Notes: a model not told the origin generated them from the letters alone. Counted from the first letter of the stretch, positions 11,537 through 24,299 are shown. The stretch: DNA of 64,000 bases from Branchiostoma floridae (GCF_000003815.2 NC_049986.1:20241720-20305719), one strand, 5' to 3'. Numbers and translations: made by a program.

Positions 11537-13160
11537 AAACAAACCCATATGAGCAGATGGACCAGCGTCAAATCAGGGCGTCATCAACTAGTCATGTCAG
11601 CTCGCGCCCTGATTCGTCACCAATGACGCGTCACGTGATTGTCTTGGCAGTGATTGGTCCATTTTGTAAGTCATCATCTCTTCAATCTGGACTGGCAATC
11701 GATGTTTTGAATGCTGCCCACGAGTTGGCCTCAGCAAAAAATATAGAAAAAGAAATGATTTTATGGCAACCGACTAGCAGTGTATATTGCCTGCAATGAT
11801 CCATCGTTATACAATAACGACCCTTATTTGCTTCCGCGAGTAACCAGATGAAAAAAGCAGTGGAGGATAACGAGCAGCATTTGCTGAGATGGATTAAAAT
11901 CAGACCGTGAAGTGGGGTGAACAGAGCATTGCAATACATTAATTTGATTTGGTACAGCGGTGCTGTATGACATTCAGCGCCGTACAAAGGGCAGCTACAA
12001 AAGGAACGTCTATTGTATTGTGGTTCCTTACTAAAGAACGCAGTCGCGCTACGATTTCGCTGCGATTTGATTTGTAGACTTTGACTCTATGATTGGAATA
12101 TTATTCAAAACGTAAAAGTATGACCAAGTATGACGACGAAACACACAAAGCTTAAAAACATTTGTCTCCTTTCATTAAGCGCGTTCTGTTCTGTCAAATT
12201 TTAAACCTTAAAAGGTCTCAGCGAGGTCGCCTACTTACGAGAATCGACTTGTAAGAAACAAGGATTAAAGTGGATGTTTTCAATTCACAGCAGACACCGC
12301 ACACGCCAACTTGCAGATTTTGTAGGTGTGACGTACTATAGAGTGGTTTGGTAACGCATTTTGCTGCGGTCTAAGTCTATTACTTACAGACGCAGTGTTT
12401 TCACTGGACGTGTGGCCACAAGCTAATGCAGGCACCGGCGTCTCTGGAGACGGACCAATCCTCAAGATGTAAAAGAAAGATAACATTCCCCAATTAATCT
12501 AAGAGCTTCTTCCGTTATAAGTGCCTCCGTGGCTTATTTTCTGGCGCGATATGACTAAATTCATTCTCGTATATCAATTTAGGAGGGCGAAGCGTGTAGG
12601 GGACTTGTACATGTACAATCTTCCTGGGATTTGATTACTGCTTTTTACGCAGAGGCTGCCAAAATTTAGTTTGGTATCTCATTCAATTCTGTTTCCTATT
12701 GAGCTGCATGTAGCTCTCGGGCCTGGTAATGTAATGCTGGAGAATGTCATGGGTTTAAAGTGATTAGCTATACTGCGTTAGTATGTGAAAAAGGGAAGTG
12801 GATTTCTACTTACTTAGAAGTAAATTTATGGTCAAAATTTGTTATCGGTAATAGACATGAAGAAGGGAAATAACGATTATGAAAATTGTGAACGTGTCAT
12901 CTATTTCAAAGCCTTTGGGTCTAACTTTCTGATGGATTGGTTGGAGCTCACTCTGTTCAAACAGGAATTGCACGGTGAAAATTGCAAAGGAATGATTGAG
13001 CTAGAAATCTATACCCCACGCCGTGATTTTGACAATTTGTTCTCTTTGGGTAGGCCTGTCTCAATGCTCTATTGTATAGTCCGGTCAGGAGGCCTATATT
13101 GATTCTAGACACACACATATCAAGCCGGAGTACCCTTTGTAGGCAGTAAGCGCCCATACA
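11537..13160. other. Unique DNA upstream of the C16orf89-like exon
   Basis: No clear TATA box or initiator was identified. A plus-strand frame at 12839-13102 (87 codons) has no ATG at its head or recognisable domain. The region would contain the promoter and any 5' non-coding exon of the minus-strand gene. Confidence 0.4.
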
Positions 13161-13168
13161 AGGCAACT

Positions 13169-13636
13169 TTAAGGCCAAACTACGGGAAATGCCGAATCAA
13201 CGCTGGCGTCAGGAAAACCAATCAATAAGTAGTCAGCAACTGGGGACAACCGTTGGTCAATAAACCGTTCCAAAACTATGGGTCTCAGTCGCGGGAATCC
13301 CATAACGGTGACAATACACCCTCCCATGATTTCCAGGGTGTGCCTTGCAGGGCAGAAGGGGTCAATTGTGGTAGAGTCAGGTGTAAATTTACTAGAGTCA
13401 TCAATAGTGTCTTTCTTCCACCAACAAGGCAATGTAAGCAGATTGGTGGACGTGCAATCTGCTAAAGCCATATACATGTACTTATAAGTACTAGAAGACA
13501 AGTTAGGAGCTCGAGACAACAGAGGAACAGTCACTAATACAGTCACTAATACCAGTGTCATGAAGCACAGGATCGAACTGTTTGTTTTCAAAGAATTACC
13601 TATCGTATATTGGAACTTGTTGTCACCAACCACCAC
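13169..13636 (-). CDS. Hypothetical membrane or secreted protein ORF
   Basis: An open frame of about 155 codons. The first in-frame ATG starts MTLVLVTVLVTVPLLSRA, which would be a signal peptide or a type II membrane anchor. A Cys- and Pro-containing segment of about 110 residues follows (CTSTNLLTLPCWWKK..., then CPARHTLEIMGGC). The frame continues upstream of that ATG without one, and the stretch reading TTCTAG / GCAG at 13637-13645 on the minus strand could be a splice acceptor, so this might be an internal or last exon. No family is recognised, and chance openness is possible. Confidence 0.25.
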   Translation of the reverse strand: MVVGDNKFQYTIGNSLKTNSSILCFMTLVLVTVLVTVPLLSRAPNLSSSTYKYMYMALADCTSTNLLTLPCWWKKDTIDDSSKFTPDSTTIDPFCPARHTLEIMGGCIVTVMGFPRLRPIVLERFIDQRLSPVADYLLIGFPDASVDSAFPVVWP

Positions 13637-13778
13637 TGCACTAGAAGCATCGTTACAAGTAAGTTTGAAAGTTAAAAAAATATAATAGACTGTTTGATGC
13701 CACTTAACCCGATTTAGCCATAAAATGACAGTGATTAAGTAACAGCATTCTTTATAGGACGCGCAATATCAGATTACT

Positions 13779-13891
13779 TTTGATATCTAAGATACCTAGT
13801 GATTATCATTAGAATAAATTTGCAGTCATACCTTTGATATCTTAGATACCTAGTGATTATCATTAGAATAAATTTGCAGAAGTCATACAGC
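13779..13891. repeat. Two-copy tandem duplication, period 54 bp
   Basis: TTTGATATCT[AT]AGATACC and the following 35 bases occur at 13779 and again at 13833 with one mismatch, so the duplication is recent. The second copy extends with a few extra bases before GTCATAC. Confidence 0.9.
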
Positions 13892-14779
13892 CTTTCGTTA
13901 TGTCTTACATGTAACATAAGCTTGAGAAACTGTTACTTAAAAGCACACAGCAGATTAGTCTAACGGTGTTCATACGTTACAGCGTCTGTTCCCGCCATCT
14001 ATCTACCATTCACTCATTAGCCATATGCTGTTGGGAAGTAATATATGGTTATGGTGGGCAGGACTCATTCGTTTGGAGTCTCCGCGCGATTGGAACGCCG
14101 TGTGAGTTAATCTTGATGAAAGTAAATGGAAGTTACGCTTAGTCGTAACTATAAACCTGTCACGACAGGTGGGTGATCCCGATGTTATAGCCTTGTCCTT
14201 GGAGGACTTAAAAATAAACGCTAAAAGCATTTTCACCTGTCCATTTGTCACACAAGACTTAGAAAGTGAAATGATACACAAACTACCAATTTTGAAGCTT
14301 TTTGCTTGGTGTGCGTAGCCTTATTCATTGGCTGTTAAAAGGCCATCTCGCATATTGATGACCATAGGGTTAAATCAGTCTCGGTTTGTTATCCAATCAA
14401 AATCAACCTACGGTTCAACAATAAATCCATTTTATGTCTTTGCTGTAAAACGCGTGTTGCAAACTTTGCGTGCAGCGGAGCAGAATGGTTCCTTTACTAG
14501 GAGCAAGTCATGATCCGATCTAACCATTAATGGGTATGTATATAGTCACGATGTGCGAACTCTTCGTAAGAGCTTGTTAAGACGATGGATAGGTGGCAGG
14601 AAATGTTGAAGAGAAGACGAAGGTTGGTGGACATAAAAACCTGAGGATGGCAGAGTCTAATTAGTGCAGACTGCCGACCGTGTAATGATATGGCCTTCCA
14701 ATTACTTTTTGTTCTGTCGTGCATAAAGATTTGGCAGGTCCTAAAGTTCCCTTAACAGATGGTCCACTCTCTCCGCGCG
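13892..14779. other. Unique AT-rich DNA, nothing recognised
   Basis: Only short frames (92 codons or fewer) on either strand, without features. Confidence 0.5.
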
Positions 14780-15300
14780 TTTTCCTCAATTGGAACCGGA
14801 AGATTTACCGCAAGCTGCTCTCTACTTACTCTGCCAAATATATATTACAAACTTCACATTTAAACCATCTATCTTAAGGAGTGAGATATATCTCGGTTTG
14901 TACTCCGAGTTTCACTCGTGTCACAGTGAAGACACCACGTACTTTCCTCAACTGGAACGGGCGCATTTAAGGCAAGCTGTTCTGTACCTACTCTGCCAAA
15001 TATATATTACAAACTTCACATCTAAACCTTGAAGAGTAAGATCTTATCTTAAAGAGTAAGATATATCTTGGTTGTATACTCCCGCGTTTCACTCATGTCA
15101 CAGTGAAGACACCACGCACTTTCCTTAATTGGAACGGGAGCATCTAATAGCTAAGGCAAGATGCTCCCTACCTAATCTGACAAATATATATTACAAAATT
15201 CAGATTTACCCCATTTATCTTTAAGAGTGAGAGAAAAAAAAACGATTTCGGTTTGTCTACTCCCGCGTTTCACTCATGGCACAGTGAAAGATTACCAAAA
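14780..15300. repeat. Tandem array, three copies, period about 162-184 bp
   Basis: The landmark CAAATATATATTACAAA occurs at 14835, 14997 and 15181. Each copy also carries TTTCCT[CT]AA[CT]TGGAAC, a [GT]AGTTTCACTC-like stretch, and CACAGTGAAGACACCACG. Copy two contains a local duplication of AAGAGTAAGAT. Divergence is moderate, so the array is not young. Confidence 0.85.
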
Positions 15301-17700
15301 CGTCTGTCTGCCTCATCTGCATACATATCATGGATTAGGATAATCCCCCTGTTTTCCAGTTATGATATAGTTGGTTCTACTCTTCAATTTCAATTAAATT
15401 TCACGTGACTCATTCATTGCCTCCTGAATAAACTTGGCTTATGTAAGCTTTATTCAAAGCTATAGACCAGATTCTATTACCCAATGAAGCTAAACATGGT
15501 AATCGTGTTGTCGTATAAAATGGCAAGTAAAACCTACAGCTCTCTCCGTTTGTAGTCAAGTCCACTTTTCGGTTAGATGACTATCGACTGACCATACAGG
15601 GACCAAGTTTGGATTTGTGTGGGTCATTATTAAATGGACATAACGCAAGATGTGATTGTATGATTTTAAAGACAAAAAGCAAAAAGTCTAAAGACATCGT
15701 CCTTTACCTATGACATTCGTTAGGCGATCTGTCAAATATGTGGTAGCTCAGGTAATGCAGCACGGTCACAGACCCTGTTGGAAAAGGGCGCTACCATATT
15801 CATGCCTGCAATGCGTGCTGCGAACGTCAACTTACATTAAAAAAAAATCAAAGCAACTTTCAATCACTAGGTCACAAAACCGGCTTTTCGCAATCTCTAA
15901 TCTCTAGGAATAACACTTTTCATTACCTTAAATTGGTAAAAGAGTAAATACAAGTTAAAAGTTTGACATTTATGAGAACCTCAGCACATTTTCTGGCAAA
16001 CGCTGCTTTTCTAAATGAAGCCTAAGTCTAACTTACAGGGGAATAAACTTTTAAGACCAAGTCGGTAGCACCTTAAATACTGAACTTTGCTTTCTCCTGC
16101 AACTTAAGATAATGAACTCCCATGAGCATAAGTAGCCAGTCTCGCTTACCAGATTGCATAGCTTCCTTCGAATTCCTGATTGAAACTTGCGATTGACTTT
16201 GTGGCTTCAAATCTCCTCAGACCCAAACTAGCCGTCGACTTCAATCCTATTAAATCCATCTGAACCATTGGCCAACTTCCGTGGTCTGATTGCCGTATAG
16301 ACGATATGGTACTGCCCATTTAACCACTGGCAATACGCAGGTCATTTGCACTGGGTGCGGTCAACCTCTTTGATATTAGCAGTACGAGAACATAAATGTT
16401 TCAAGACGTATTTTTTTTCTGCAGAGTTCGCTCAACTCAGGCTCACTTTCAATTGCTTTGAAGGTTCGAGCCTCTGCGTTGATGGCAGCAATACTTCATC
16501 TGCTTACGAATTGCATTGACTTTGTAGGAAGACAATACACGGAAGTGAAATTAGCTTGATGAAATATTTATGGTCAAAGTTTCGGAGCATGTCCTCCGAA
16601 TAGGCACTTAGGATCGTTACAGGAGCGGCACACACCCCCGCCATATTTTCGGGGTGTACTTTGCTGATTGCCTTTACGGGTTGATTTGTGATTATGGTCT
16701 CTCCTGCTCATTTTGCGGAAACAGATCTATCCCATAGGCCTTGAGACGGAGGCCGGGCCAGAAGATTTAAGATGGTAACTCTTAAAGCATTTGTTTTACG
16801 ATCAGAGGATCGTTTTACTTTATAGGCTGAAGTATGTTTGCTATTGTTACAGATATTTATTGCTCGTCCTAACTCTTTTATGCCTTATGTATAACTTTTC
16901 TTACCCGAGTGATACATATGTTTTTGAAATATCCATTTGGCAAGTCTCCAGATACCGTCGAAAACGTTGAAAATCCTATGAATCTTTGTATATATACAAG
17001 TAGTTTATAAATACTCGATGGTGTCTTAAATTGATTTGTGTTAACCATCTGCAGGCTGCATCTAAAAGTCGACGTTGCATCTTTATCAGCTGTGTTGGGA
17101 ATTCTAAACTGTTATGACCGTGGACGTGGGGATTTTTCATAGGCCGTTATGAACGTTATCATATAGAGAGCAGAGTTATCCTTGCTATATGAAACCGATC
17201 CAAGATAATTGAGGTAATAAACACGAAACAGGCCAATGATAGCAAAGTGAACATTTACTCAGAACGAGCTATTGTAAAATTTGATCGGTCCTGCTACCAA
17301 AACGATTGATCCTGGGATAGAGACGAGGCAAAAGTGCCCAACTACGTCGGAAGGATTCACAGGAAAGACCACAATTTCTCATTCTCACGATAATCGGATA
17401 TTAGAAGTTAACTGGATGGTCTGGAAATAGATAGTTTAGGTTTTGGGTTTTAGTGTCCTCATGATCTTTAATAAGAAGTGAAAGCATTAAGTAATCCCTG
17501 TATAATTTAATGTTGTTATGATGTTAGATGGAATTCCCTTCCACAACGTATACACTTTGCAGATTAAGTCCCAACAGGAGATTGTATGGCCATAAAAATC
17601 CAAACATAGGTGAATGGCCTCTCTCGCAACTACTGTGATTTGCGGTTGTGACTTGAGAAGCCGAATATGCTACAGAAAATTGAGGAGATTTGAGAGTCCC
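15301..17700. other. Unique AT-rich DNA with one diverged duplicate segment
   Basis: No gene recognised. The part at about 16675-16735 (GATTATGGTCTCTCCTGCTCATTT) resembles 18938-18985 (AGTTATGGTGCTCCTGCCCATTT), suggesting an old duplication or a shared repeat family. Confidence 0.4.
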
Positions 17701-17712
17701 TCTGCGACAACT

Positions 17713-18100
17713 TCCGTTTAACGCTGCAATCCATCTAAATGAAATAGTAGAGTATGTGCCTGTTATGGCAAATATCGCATTAAGTGCACTGAGATTGACC
17801 TCCTAAACAAACGGTTTTCGCGTTGGCCGTTTGCGAATGAAGTTTTCATGATATTGTTTTTGACTTTTTTAATCTGTAGCGACAAAACGCAATGCAGATT
17901 GAACATTTAACTTTGCAATCCATCTACATGATATAAAGCAGAGTCCGTGCCTGCTATGAAAAATATATCGCATTAAGTGCAGTGAGATTGACCTCCTAAA
18001 CAAACGGTTTCCGTGATGGTCGTTTGCGAATCGTTTGGGCGCACCTCAAAGTTTTTATGATATCGCTTTTGGCTTAGTCATCTTCTCCGACAAGACGTGA
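17713..18100. repeat. Two-copy tandem duplication, period 193 bp
   Basis: Both copies contain GCAATCCATCTA, CGCATTAAGTGCA (17776 and 17969), GAGATTGACCTCCTAAACAA and CGTTTGCGAAT. Sequence identity is high in the central 90 bp and falls at the edges. Confidence 0.85.
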
Positions 18101-18419
18101 TGCTTCAAATCGCCATCTTGAAAGATATGATGTGTTTACATACCTCAGCCACAGTTAAAAAATGTTTTTCAACAAACAACTTTTGGTCAACTTTTAAAAT
18201 TTAGTCATTTCTGTGTAGTTAAGGTGTCTGTGTGAAACTGCTAATGTCCTCATGAATAATAGACATCCAGTTTAACGTTTAAAGACTACTCAATGTCTAC
18301 ATTGGATACTTGGATACTTTATTAAGCCCATTAGTTATCATACATTAATTAGTCTAGAATGTAACCTACACATCTTATCCGTTGTAGTGATCAATTTGTC
18401 TTTAGATACCAGTAAGTTA

Positions 18420-18830
18420 AGTGCACAAAACATGAAGAAACATATTGACTTGCAGCAGGCCTGATTATAATGTGCATTTGGAGCCACCGACGTCATGGTG
18501 ATTCAGATTTTCAGACGTATTCTACTTTAGCTCTTCGAGTGACGCCTCACAGGAACAGAGCACGCAGACAGCCAGACAACAAACCCTTTTCCCAGAAAAG
18601 TTAGCAATGCGTCATCGTTAAGTGCAAACAACACGAAGAAAGGGTGGACTTGAAGCAAGTCTGACTACAATGTGTAGTTCGGGCCACTGACGGCATGGTG
18701 ACTCAGATTTCCAGACGTATTTAACTTCAGCTTTTCACGTGAACCCACTCACTTACAGAGCACGTACTGTAGTTCTTCAGACGACAAGCCTTTCACCAGA
18801 AGTTAGCAAAGCTTATCATTTCCATGCACG
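18420..18830. repeat. Two-copy tandem duplication, period 200 bp
   Basis: Copies share TAAGTGCA, GAAGAAA, GCCAC[CT]GACG, CATGGTGA, CAGACGTATT (18512 and 18712) and an AGAGCACG segment. It directly follows the 17.7-kb array, but the unit sequence is unrelated. Confidence 0.8.
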
Positions 18831-19650
18831 CATACTTACGGAACATCTCGGATAACTCTAAAGACTTCCCAGGGAACCGGCGGCAACTTTACAGCCGCGC
18901 GTCTTTTGTCCCGTCCTGGTCCAACATGCCGAGTTAATTTGTAGTTATGGTGCTCCTGCCCATTTCACGGAGACGTGCTGTCTGAAGGATCCCTACTTTG
19001 CTGATGAGACAGCCTTCATTCGATATGGTTCTTTACGATGCTGCCAGGTAGCTTTCCGCGTTCGGGGCTAGCTTCTCGCAATTACCTATACATGTTAAAT
19101 GGAGCGGGGCTGATTTACTCTCTGGAGCCCCTCTGATGCGCGTTTGGATAACGGTAAAGGCCCGGAAGGCTTTGTCACGATGATAAAATAATCCGGTTCT
19201 GTCGATATGACACGCTGCTGTACTGTAGTTAACGATTTGTAGTCATCCCTGACGGTTCTGAGTCTTAACATTCTTGGCACGACGTGTTAGCACACTTGTA
19301 ACAGAAAATATCCTAACTGGAGTTAAGTAAGTTTTTTTTTTCGTTTTATAGGCTGCATTCTATGTGAGGACCTACGAGTTTTATGGAGACGGATTTTAAC
19401 TTTGCTGTGTACAAGATACAGAAAATAAATTGTCAAACTGTTGACTGTTTTGTGGAGTCTATCTACTGTACAATGTGTCATTCAATTAAGTACGATTAGC
19501 TGAGCACAAGTTTTTTTTTGTATGTCAGCTAATGAACAAATAAAGCACCTAAAATATCCAAAGCATTTGAAGTCTTACAAAAAGTTTGCTCTTACACAAA
19601 AAAGTCGACTCATGAACCTTTAACCTGTCCTCCGGTCTTTATCAAGAATA

Positions 19651-19763
19651 CAAAATTTGCAGACTCACCAACTTCTTACCGTTCTGAGCAACATTGTATT
19701 CTTGATAAACAAGAATACAATGTTGCTCAGAACGGTAAGAAGTTGGTGAGTCTGCAAATTTTG
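19651..19763. repeat. Perfect 54-bp inverted repeat with a 5-nt loop
   Basis: The left arm 19651-19704 is the exact reverse complement of the right arm 19710-19763. The spacer is ATAAA. There is no mismatch in either arm, and the arms occur nowhere else in the window. It could be a very recent foldback element, a palindromic duplication, or an assembly or library artefact. Confidence 0.95.
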
Positions 19764-21137
19764 TTTGAAAAAAAAGTTAAATCATTCTCTATAATGTTTA
19801 CATGCGCCAATACACTGAGCGTGCAGTTGTAAGGAAGCCTGATAACCTTATGAACTGCCTGTCTGTTCCTGTTAGTGCAAAATGATAACCCACAATCTGA
19901 TTTCCAAGAACTCCCTGCGGTAACGAGAAGAGAGGGTAAAAAGTCAAGTGCGGTACCTCTCTCTCGTCGATCATTCCAATGAAGACTTTTGAATGCTAGA
20001 AGGGTCCAAATTGGTAATAGAACGTTGTGTGTCTCAACCGCCACCATTCTGACTGGTGAAATAACTGATTTGTGGATACCTCTGATTTGTATCTAGAATA
20101 CGACAGCACCAAGTGTATAAGGTACTTCAAGGCGTGCGTCTCTTTAGAGACCACTGACTGATGACCGATATAGCCATTGTCAATTTACATCTGTTACCAC
20201 CATATTCTTCTCCATCAAGCGAAGACACTTCGGAATGATTAATGAAGCAATGGAGTCTATGATTAAACGACATCCGGTATCTGAAGCGAGAAAAGGTCTT
20301 ACGAGAAAAGATTCCCTACTCTGCCTAATAGCATTAAGCAGCCTAAGGCTTATCAGCTTATCAGGTATGGCAACCCGCAATAGATAAGACATGTTATCAT
20401 CTTGGTAGCATCTTCCTGGTCTTTGAACCTGGTTGATGTATGTTCAGGAAAGTAGGTCAAACAGGGCGTACATCTTGTACGGTTCAAAGGCATACGTTTG
20501 TCACACCTGCAGGCAAGCGCGCAACTTTCTCAGGTGTTCGTGTGTCTAAAACAGCCTGAGGTGAGATTATGCATTGGAGACAGATTCACAGTGCGAGCGC
20601 GGTATGAAGGAATAGAAATTTATCTAAAGCTTTTAAGCTGTCTGGGCATACTTTATCCTGAATTACTAATTTACTAGTAGAATGGCAACTTAATCACGCT
20701 ACGGTGAATTTTCAACAAATTATGTTGCTTGGAGACTCCGAGTCTAAGGTTACACAACGTACTGGCAATATAGTTTGTAATCTAAATTAAATCATCTAAG
20801 GTAATAGAATTATTCTCCATAGCTATTTTGCTCATGAAATGTTATCCTAAATGATATTTCCATATGGTATTACTACCGTGAACGACCGGAGAACCACGAT
20901 TACTATCCTTATTAGTAGGACCTACTACAAACGTATAAATTTTTAATTTTGGAACCCCCAGAACAGGATGGAAATTTAAAAAAAAACTAATCAGAAAAAA
21001 ACGGCGTTGAACATTTATATTCTATATTATCATTGTTATAGTCATTGCCAACTTCATCAAGTTTATTTAGCTCTTTTGTAATGTTGAAATAAGTTACTAA
21101 CTTGAGTATATTGTCGTTGTCTTCAGAATTAAGAAGA
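19764..21137. other. Unique DNA with minus-strand frames of unknown nature
   Basis: Minus-strand frames at 19727-20047 (106 codons) and 20180-20392 (70 codons) are separated by stops. Neither shows a recognised domain. They could be decayed coding sequence of a mobile element or chance frames. Confidence 0.25.
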
Positions 21138-21430
21138 GCTTGCTGGTGCTTTAGAGGCTCATGGCTTTGGTGCTTCCCTTTTACCTAGCATGACAGACAG
21201 CAAACACCGCCCATGGTCCAGGAGCCTGTCTGTCTTCCCATCCGCCCATCAGTGTTTAAGAGTTACAGGAGTTAGAAAGAGCGGGCCTCAAAAGATCCCC
21301 CGATCCTGGATTGCCTGTAAAGGGCTCGTGGCTGTGATGCTTGCCTTACCAGGCATGACAGTACAGCGGAGCGAACACTGCCCTTGGTTCATGGGCCTGT
21401 CTGTCTTCCCATCCGCCCATCAGCCGCCGG
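21138..21430. repeat. Two-copy tandem duplication, period 171 bp
   Basis: CCTGTCTGTCTTCCCATCCG occurs at 21225 and 21396, preceded in both by GGCTC[AG]TGGCT and GCATGACAG and an AACAC[CT]GCCC segment. Confidence 0.85.
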
Positions 21431-21879
21431 AGTGAATTGATTACCGAGCCAAACAAGTCGACAGTTTCAATTTCTGGGCACCGATCGACTGGTCATCGGG
21501 CCAAGCGTCGCATCCATCAGAGGCGGAACGCTTAACGGCCGCTCTTGTTCTGGTGTAGTGCGGGTGGATTGCCGGGGAGAGTTAATGGTGGAGGTAACGT
21601 CTTTCATTACGTCGTACTGAAGTAACGGGCAGACCTCTTTGGCTGAGTCGTAAACACAAACACATCAATGGGATGTTTAACGTCCTCAAGCAGACATGCT
21701 TTGCTGTTAGACCCCTGAGTAGAAGTGTGGTGTTTTTCCAGTTAAGCAAGACCTTGAGAGAGAGCTCTAGACGCCAGTCTAGTAACATCTATCAGGAGTA
21801 TTAACGTCGATAAACTGGAGGCAATACTATGTACAAAAGGTAATTTTGGTGTCCGCAACATTGGACCACAGACTAGTAA

Positions 21880-22195
21880 ATAATAATTTACAATGAAAAC
21901 AAAGAGAAGCTTTCTCTCTCTTCGCCAATCGCAAAACAAACACCAAACATTATCATCTAATAAACTGTAATTTAAAGCTATAGGAACATTGACATCAAAG
22001 TACTCGAAGCGGTACAATGTCTGTTAAGCATAAATAATAATTTCGGAAAATTTACAATTAATTTTTTCCACGAACGTCATCATGGAAACAGAAAACTAAG
22101 GGGAAGCTCTTCTTTCGTCATAAAGACAAACACGAACCATTCTGATCTAGTTAACTGTCAATCCAAAGCATCGCAAGAAAACATTAGTGTAATTG
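21880..22195. repeat. Diverged two-copy duplication, period about 185 bp
   Basis: Segments around 21890-22005 and 22075-22190 share an ordered series of short matches (GAAGCT-TCT, AAA[CG]A[CA]AAACAC, a taa-CTGT motif, CAA-GCAT/GCTAT, AACATT). This is an old duplication. Confidence 0.45.
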
Positions 22196-23939
22196 AGGCA
22201 ACGCCTTAAGCTTGCTGTTTGATATTCCACTTGCCGCAGATTAAAGGATTTTGCGACCTTACTCGTATTTTCACAGTTGCCATGAAAACGTGATTAATTG
22301 ACCAATGACGTCAAATGTATCCTTGAAAAGAACTTTACTTATTCTTATACGCTGGTGGTTGTATACTTTGTTTACTGTCCTTGGAGATTGGAATGGGCGT
22401 AAGATAAAGAATAATTGGATGAATGTCAATTTTGAAGCAACGTTGTAAAACACACTCCGTATAATGCTATTTGTTATGGATTGGGAAGACACAAGGGAAA
22501 TTCATCTTTATCATATCGACTTGTTCACACAGAAACTTAAACACAAATCCAGTTTTTGTCTTTTCAAATTTCACTAGTCGATTTGATGTGTAAAAAATGT
22601 CCGCCAACTACATGTATCAGCCACAAACAATATTGATCGAAACAGTCTACTTTTGACAACGAATCAAAAGCTGTCATTGATATTCATGAAAATATCCCCG
22701 GAAACGAAGGGCTCCCAAAACAATACTTTCCTCGATCCGTAAGTTCCGGTACAGTAAGTCCAGCTTGTCGAAAGAGCCTCAGAGGCAATTTAACAATACT
22801 GTTCTGATTGAAGTTGGCTTCAAGTGGTTGGATTGCATGCTTACCCTCAAACTGTTCAAACTGGAAGGCGTTAACGTCTCTCTCTCTCTCTCTTGTCATT
22901 GACAAAAACATCGGCTGAAATTGGGGAGGGTTAACGCTTCTGGTTGCTGAAAAGGCGTTACATTGGATGGTTCTTTGCACAGCGGCTATTTCGGTATAGC
23001 AATTTACCATTGTTGTAGGATACGCGACATAACGCTTCTGACTGACAGCCGCAGTTTGGCCGTTCAGTTTTCACTGCTTCGTCTCTTTTTATGCTCCGTA
23101 AACTTTAGTCGCCTCATCAATCTGAAAACTACTTCACTGCCTTTGGACTTCCCGGAAAACGATATGAAGACGATAAAATTTTTAAGAGGTGGTGATGCAT
23201 TAAGGGCCTGACGAAAGCTTACGTCTAGCAAGGTGCACCATCGGTGTTGTGGAGTCTTGATAGGTAGTTGACTGTAAGATGTCGGCTCTGTGTGGTTTGC
23301 TTGTTTAAACTTTGTTTATTAATGAGAAGCTGACATTTCATGGAGGTCATGACAAAAGCGCGGTAAGGGGCAAATAAAATATATAAGAAACATATAAATT
23401 AGATCATTATTTCTTATTTCAAGTTCTATTGAATATATGCACATATCTTAACACGTATGCACATTGTACAGAATACAGATACAAGTAATAGACTGAAAGT
23501 TGTTATATCGCTCGTTTCCGTTCGTTTTGTAATTTGTGTTACAAACGATTCTCCCAAGCAGAGGTTGATTTTATAAAAAATTAGTTATACCTACAGTATT
23601 GGTCAAAAGCCATACTTATATTCTACTCAAATTCTGTCAGTTCAACAAAATGACTGCATGTAGACTGCGTTATACTGCATACCAATAAACTGAACATTGA
23701 ATCAGAAAAGCATTCTATTGAATAGGTTGGTTAAAAACGTTATAATCAGCATTCCAAACAGCTGCTTGGAGATTATTGGACTTTATCCAATACAGTACAT
23801 TTCCATAAACATGAGCTTGAAGCTACTTGATATTCAAGTGGCGATGCCTTGATTACCATATCATAACATGACATGTCGATAAGACTTATGTCATTACTAA
23901 GTGGTCATAATGTTGTTTTTGTCTTGAAAGTGAGATATT
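22196..23939. other. Unique AT-rich DNA, nothing recognised
   Basis: Includes a short CT run at 22879-22894. Frames of about 108 codons (minus, 22684-23010) and 82 codons (plus, 22963-23211) have no recognisable motif. Confidence 0.45.
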
Positions 23940-23959
23940 TAAATATTATGCTGCCCCTG

Positions 23960-24290
23960 TGGCTGATTAGCAACGGGTAAAGGCGCTGGAAGAACCGTAA
24001 CCGAACTTGACCTTCATTTCCCGACACCTACTAGCCTTTCAAACATCATGAACATGACTATACCAGGCTGTTTTTCCGGACTTTTCCTTTTTCTGATGGC
24101 ATACTGGTTCTATTGTACTCAGTTAGCAACGGCTAAAGGTGCTGGAATAACCACAGACGAACTTGACCTTCATTTTCCGACAAATTCTAACCTATCAAAC
24201 ATCATGAAGATAGATCTTCAGCTATACCTGGCTGCTGTTTTTCCGGGCTTCTGCCTTTTTTCTTGATGGCCTATATAGCTATATACTGGT
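23960..24290 (+). repeat. Two-copy tandem duplication, period 156 bp, with a shared open frame
   Basis: TTAGCAACGG[GC]TAAAGG begins the copies at 23967 and 24123. Both translate in the same plus-strand frame: GKGAGRTVTELDLHFPTPTS then LSNIM in copy one, and AKGAG-ITTDELDLHFPTNSN then LSNIM in copy two. The first copy also encodes a hydrophobic segment (FSGLFLFLMAYWFY). The period of 156 is a multiple of 3, so the frame runs through both copies (about 100 codons) and stops at 24266, where copy two has lost the frame. There is an in-frame TGA just before copy one. It could be a tandemly duplicated exon or a chance frame. Confidence 0.6.
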
Positions 24291-24299
24291 TCCATTGTG

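Noticed and set aside
11196-11626. Several frames on both strands opposite or beside the C16orf89-like exon
   Set aside because: Shadow frames in a GC-rich exon; only the frame with signal peptide, conserved motif and splice donor is supported.
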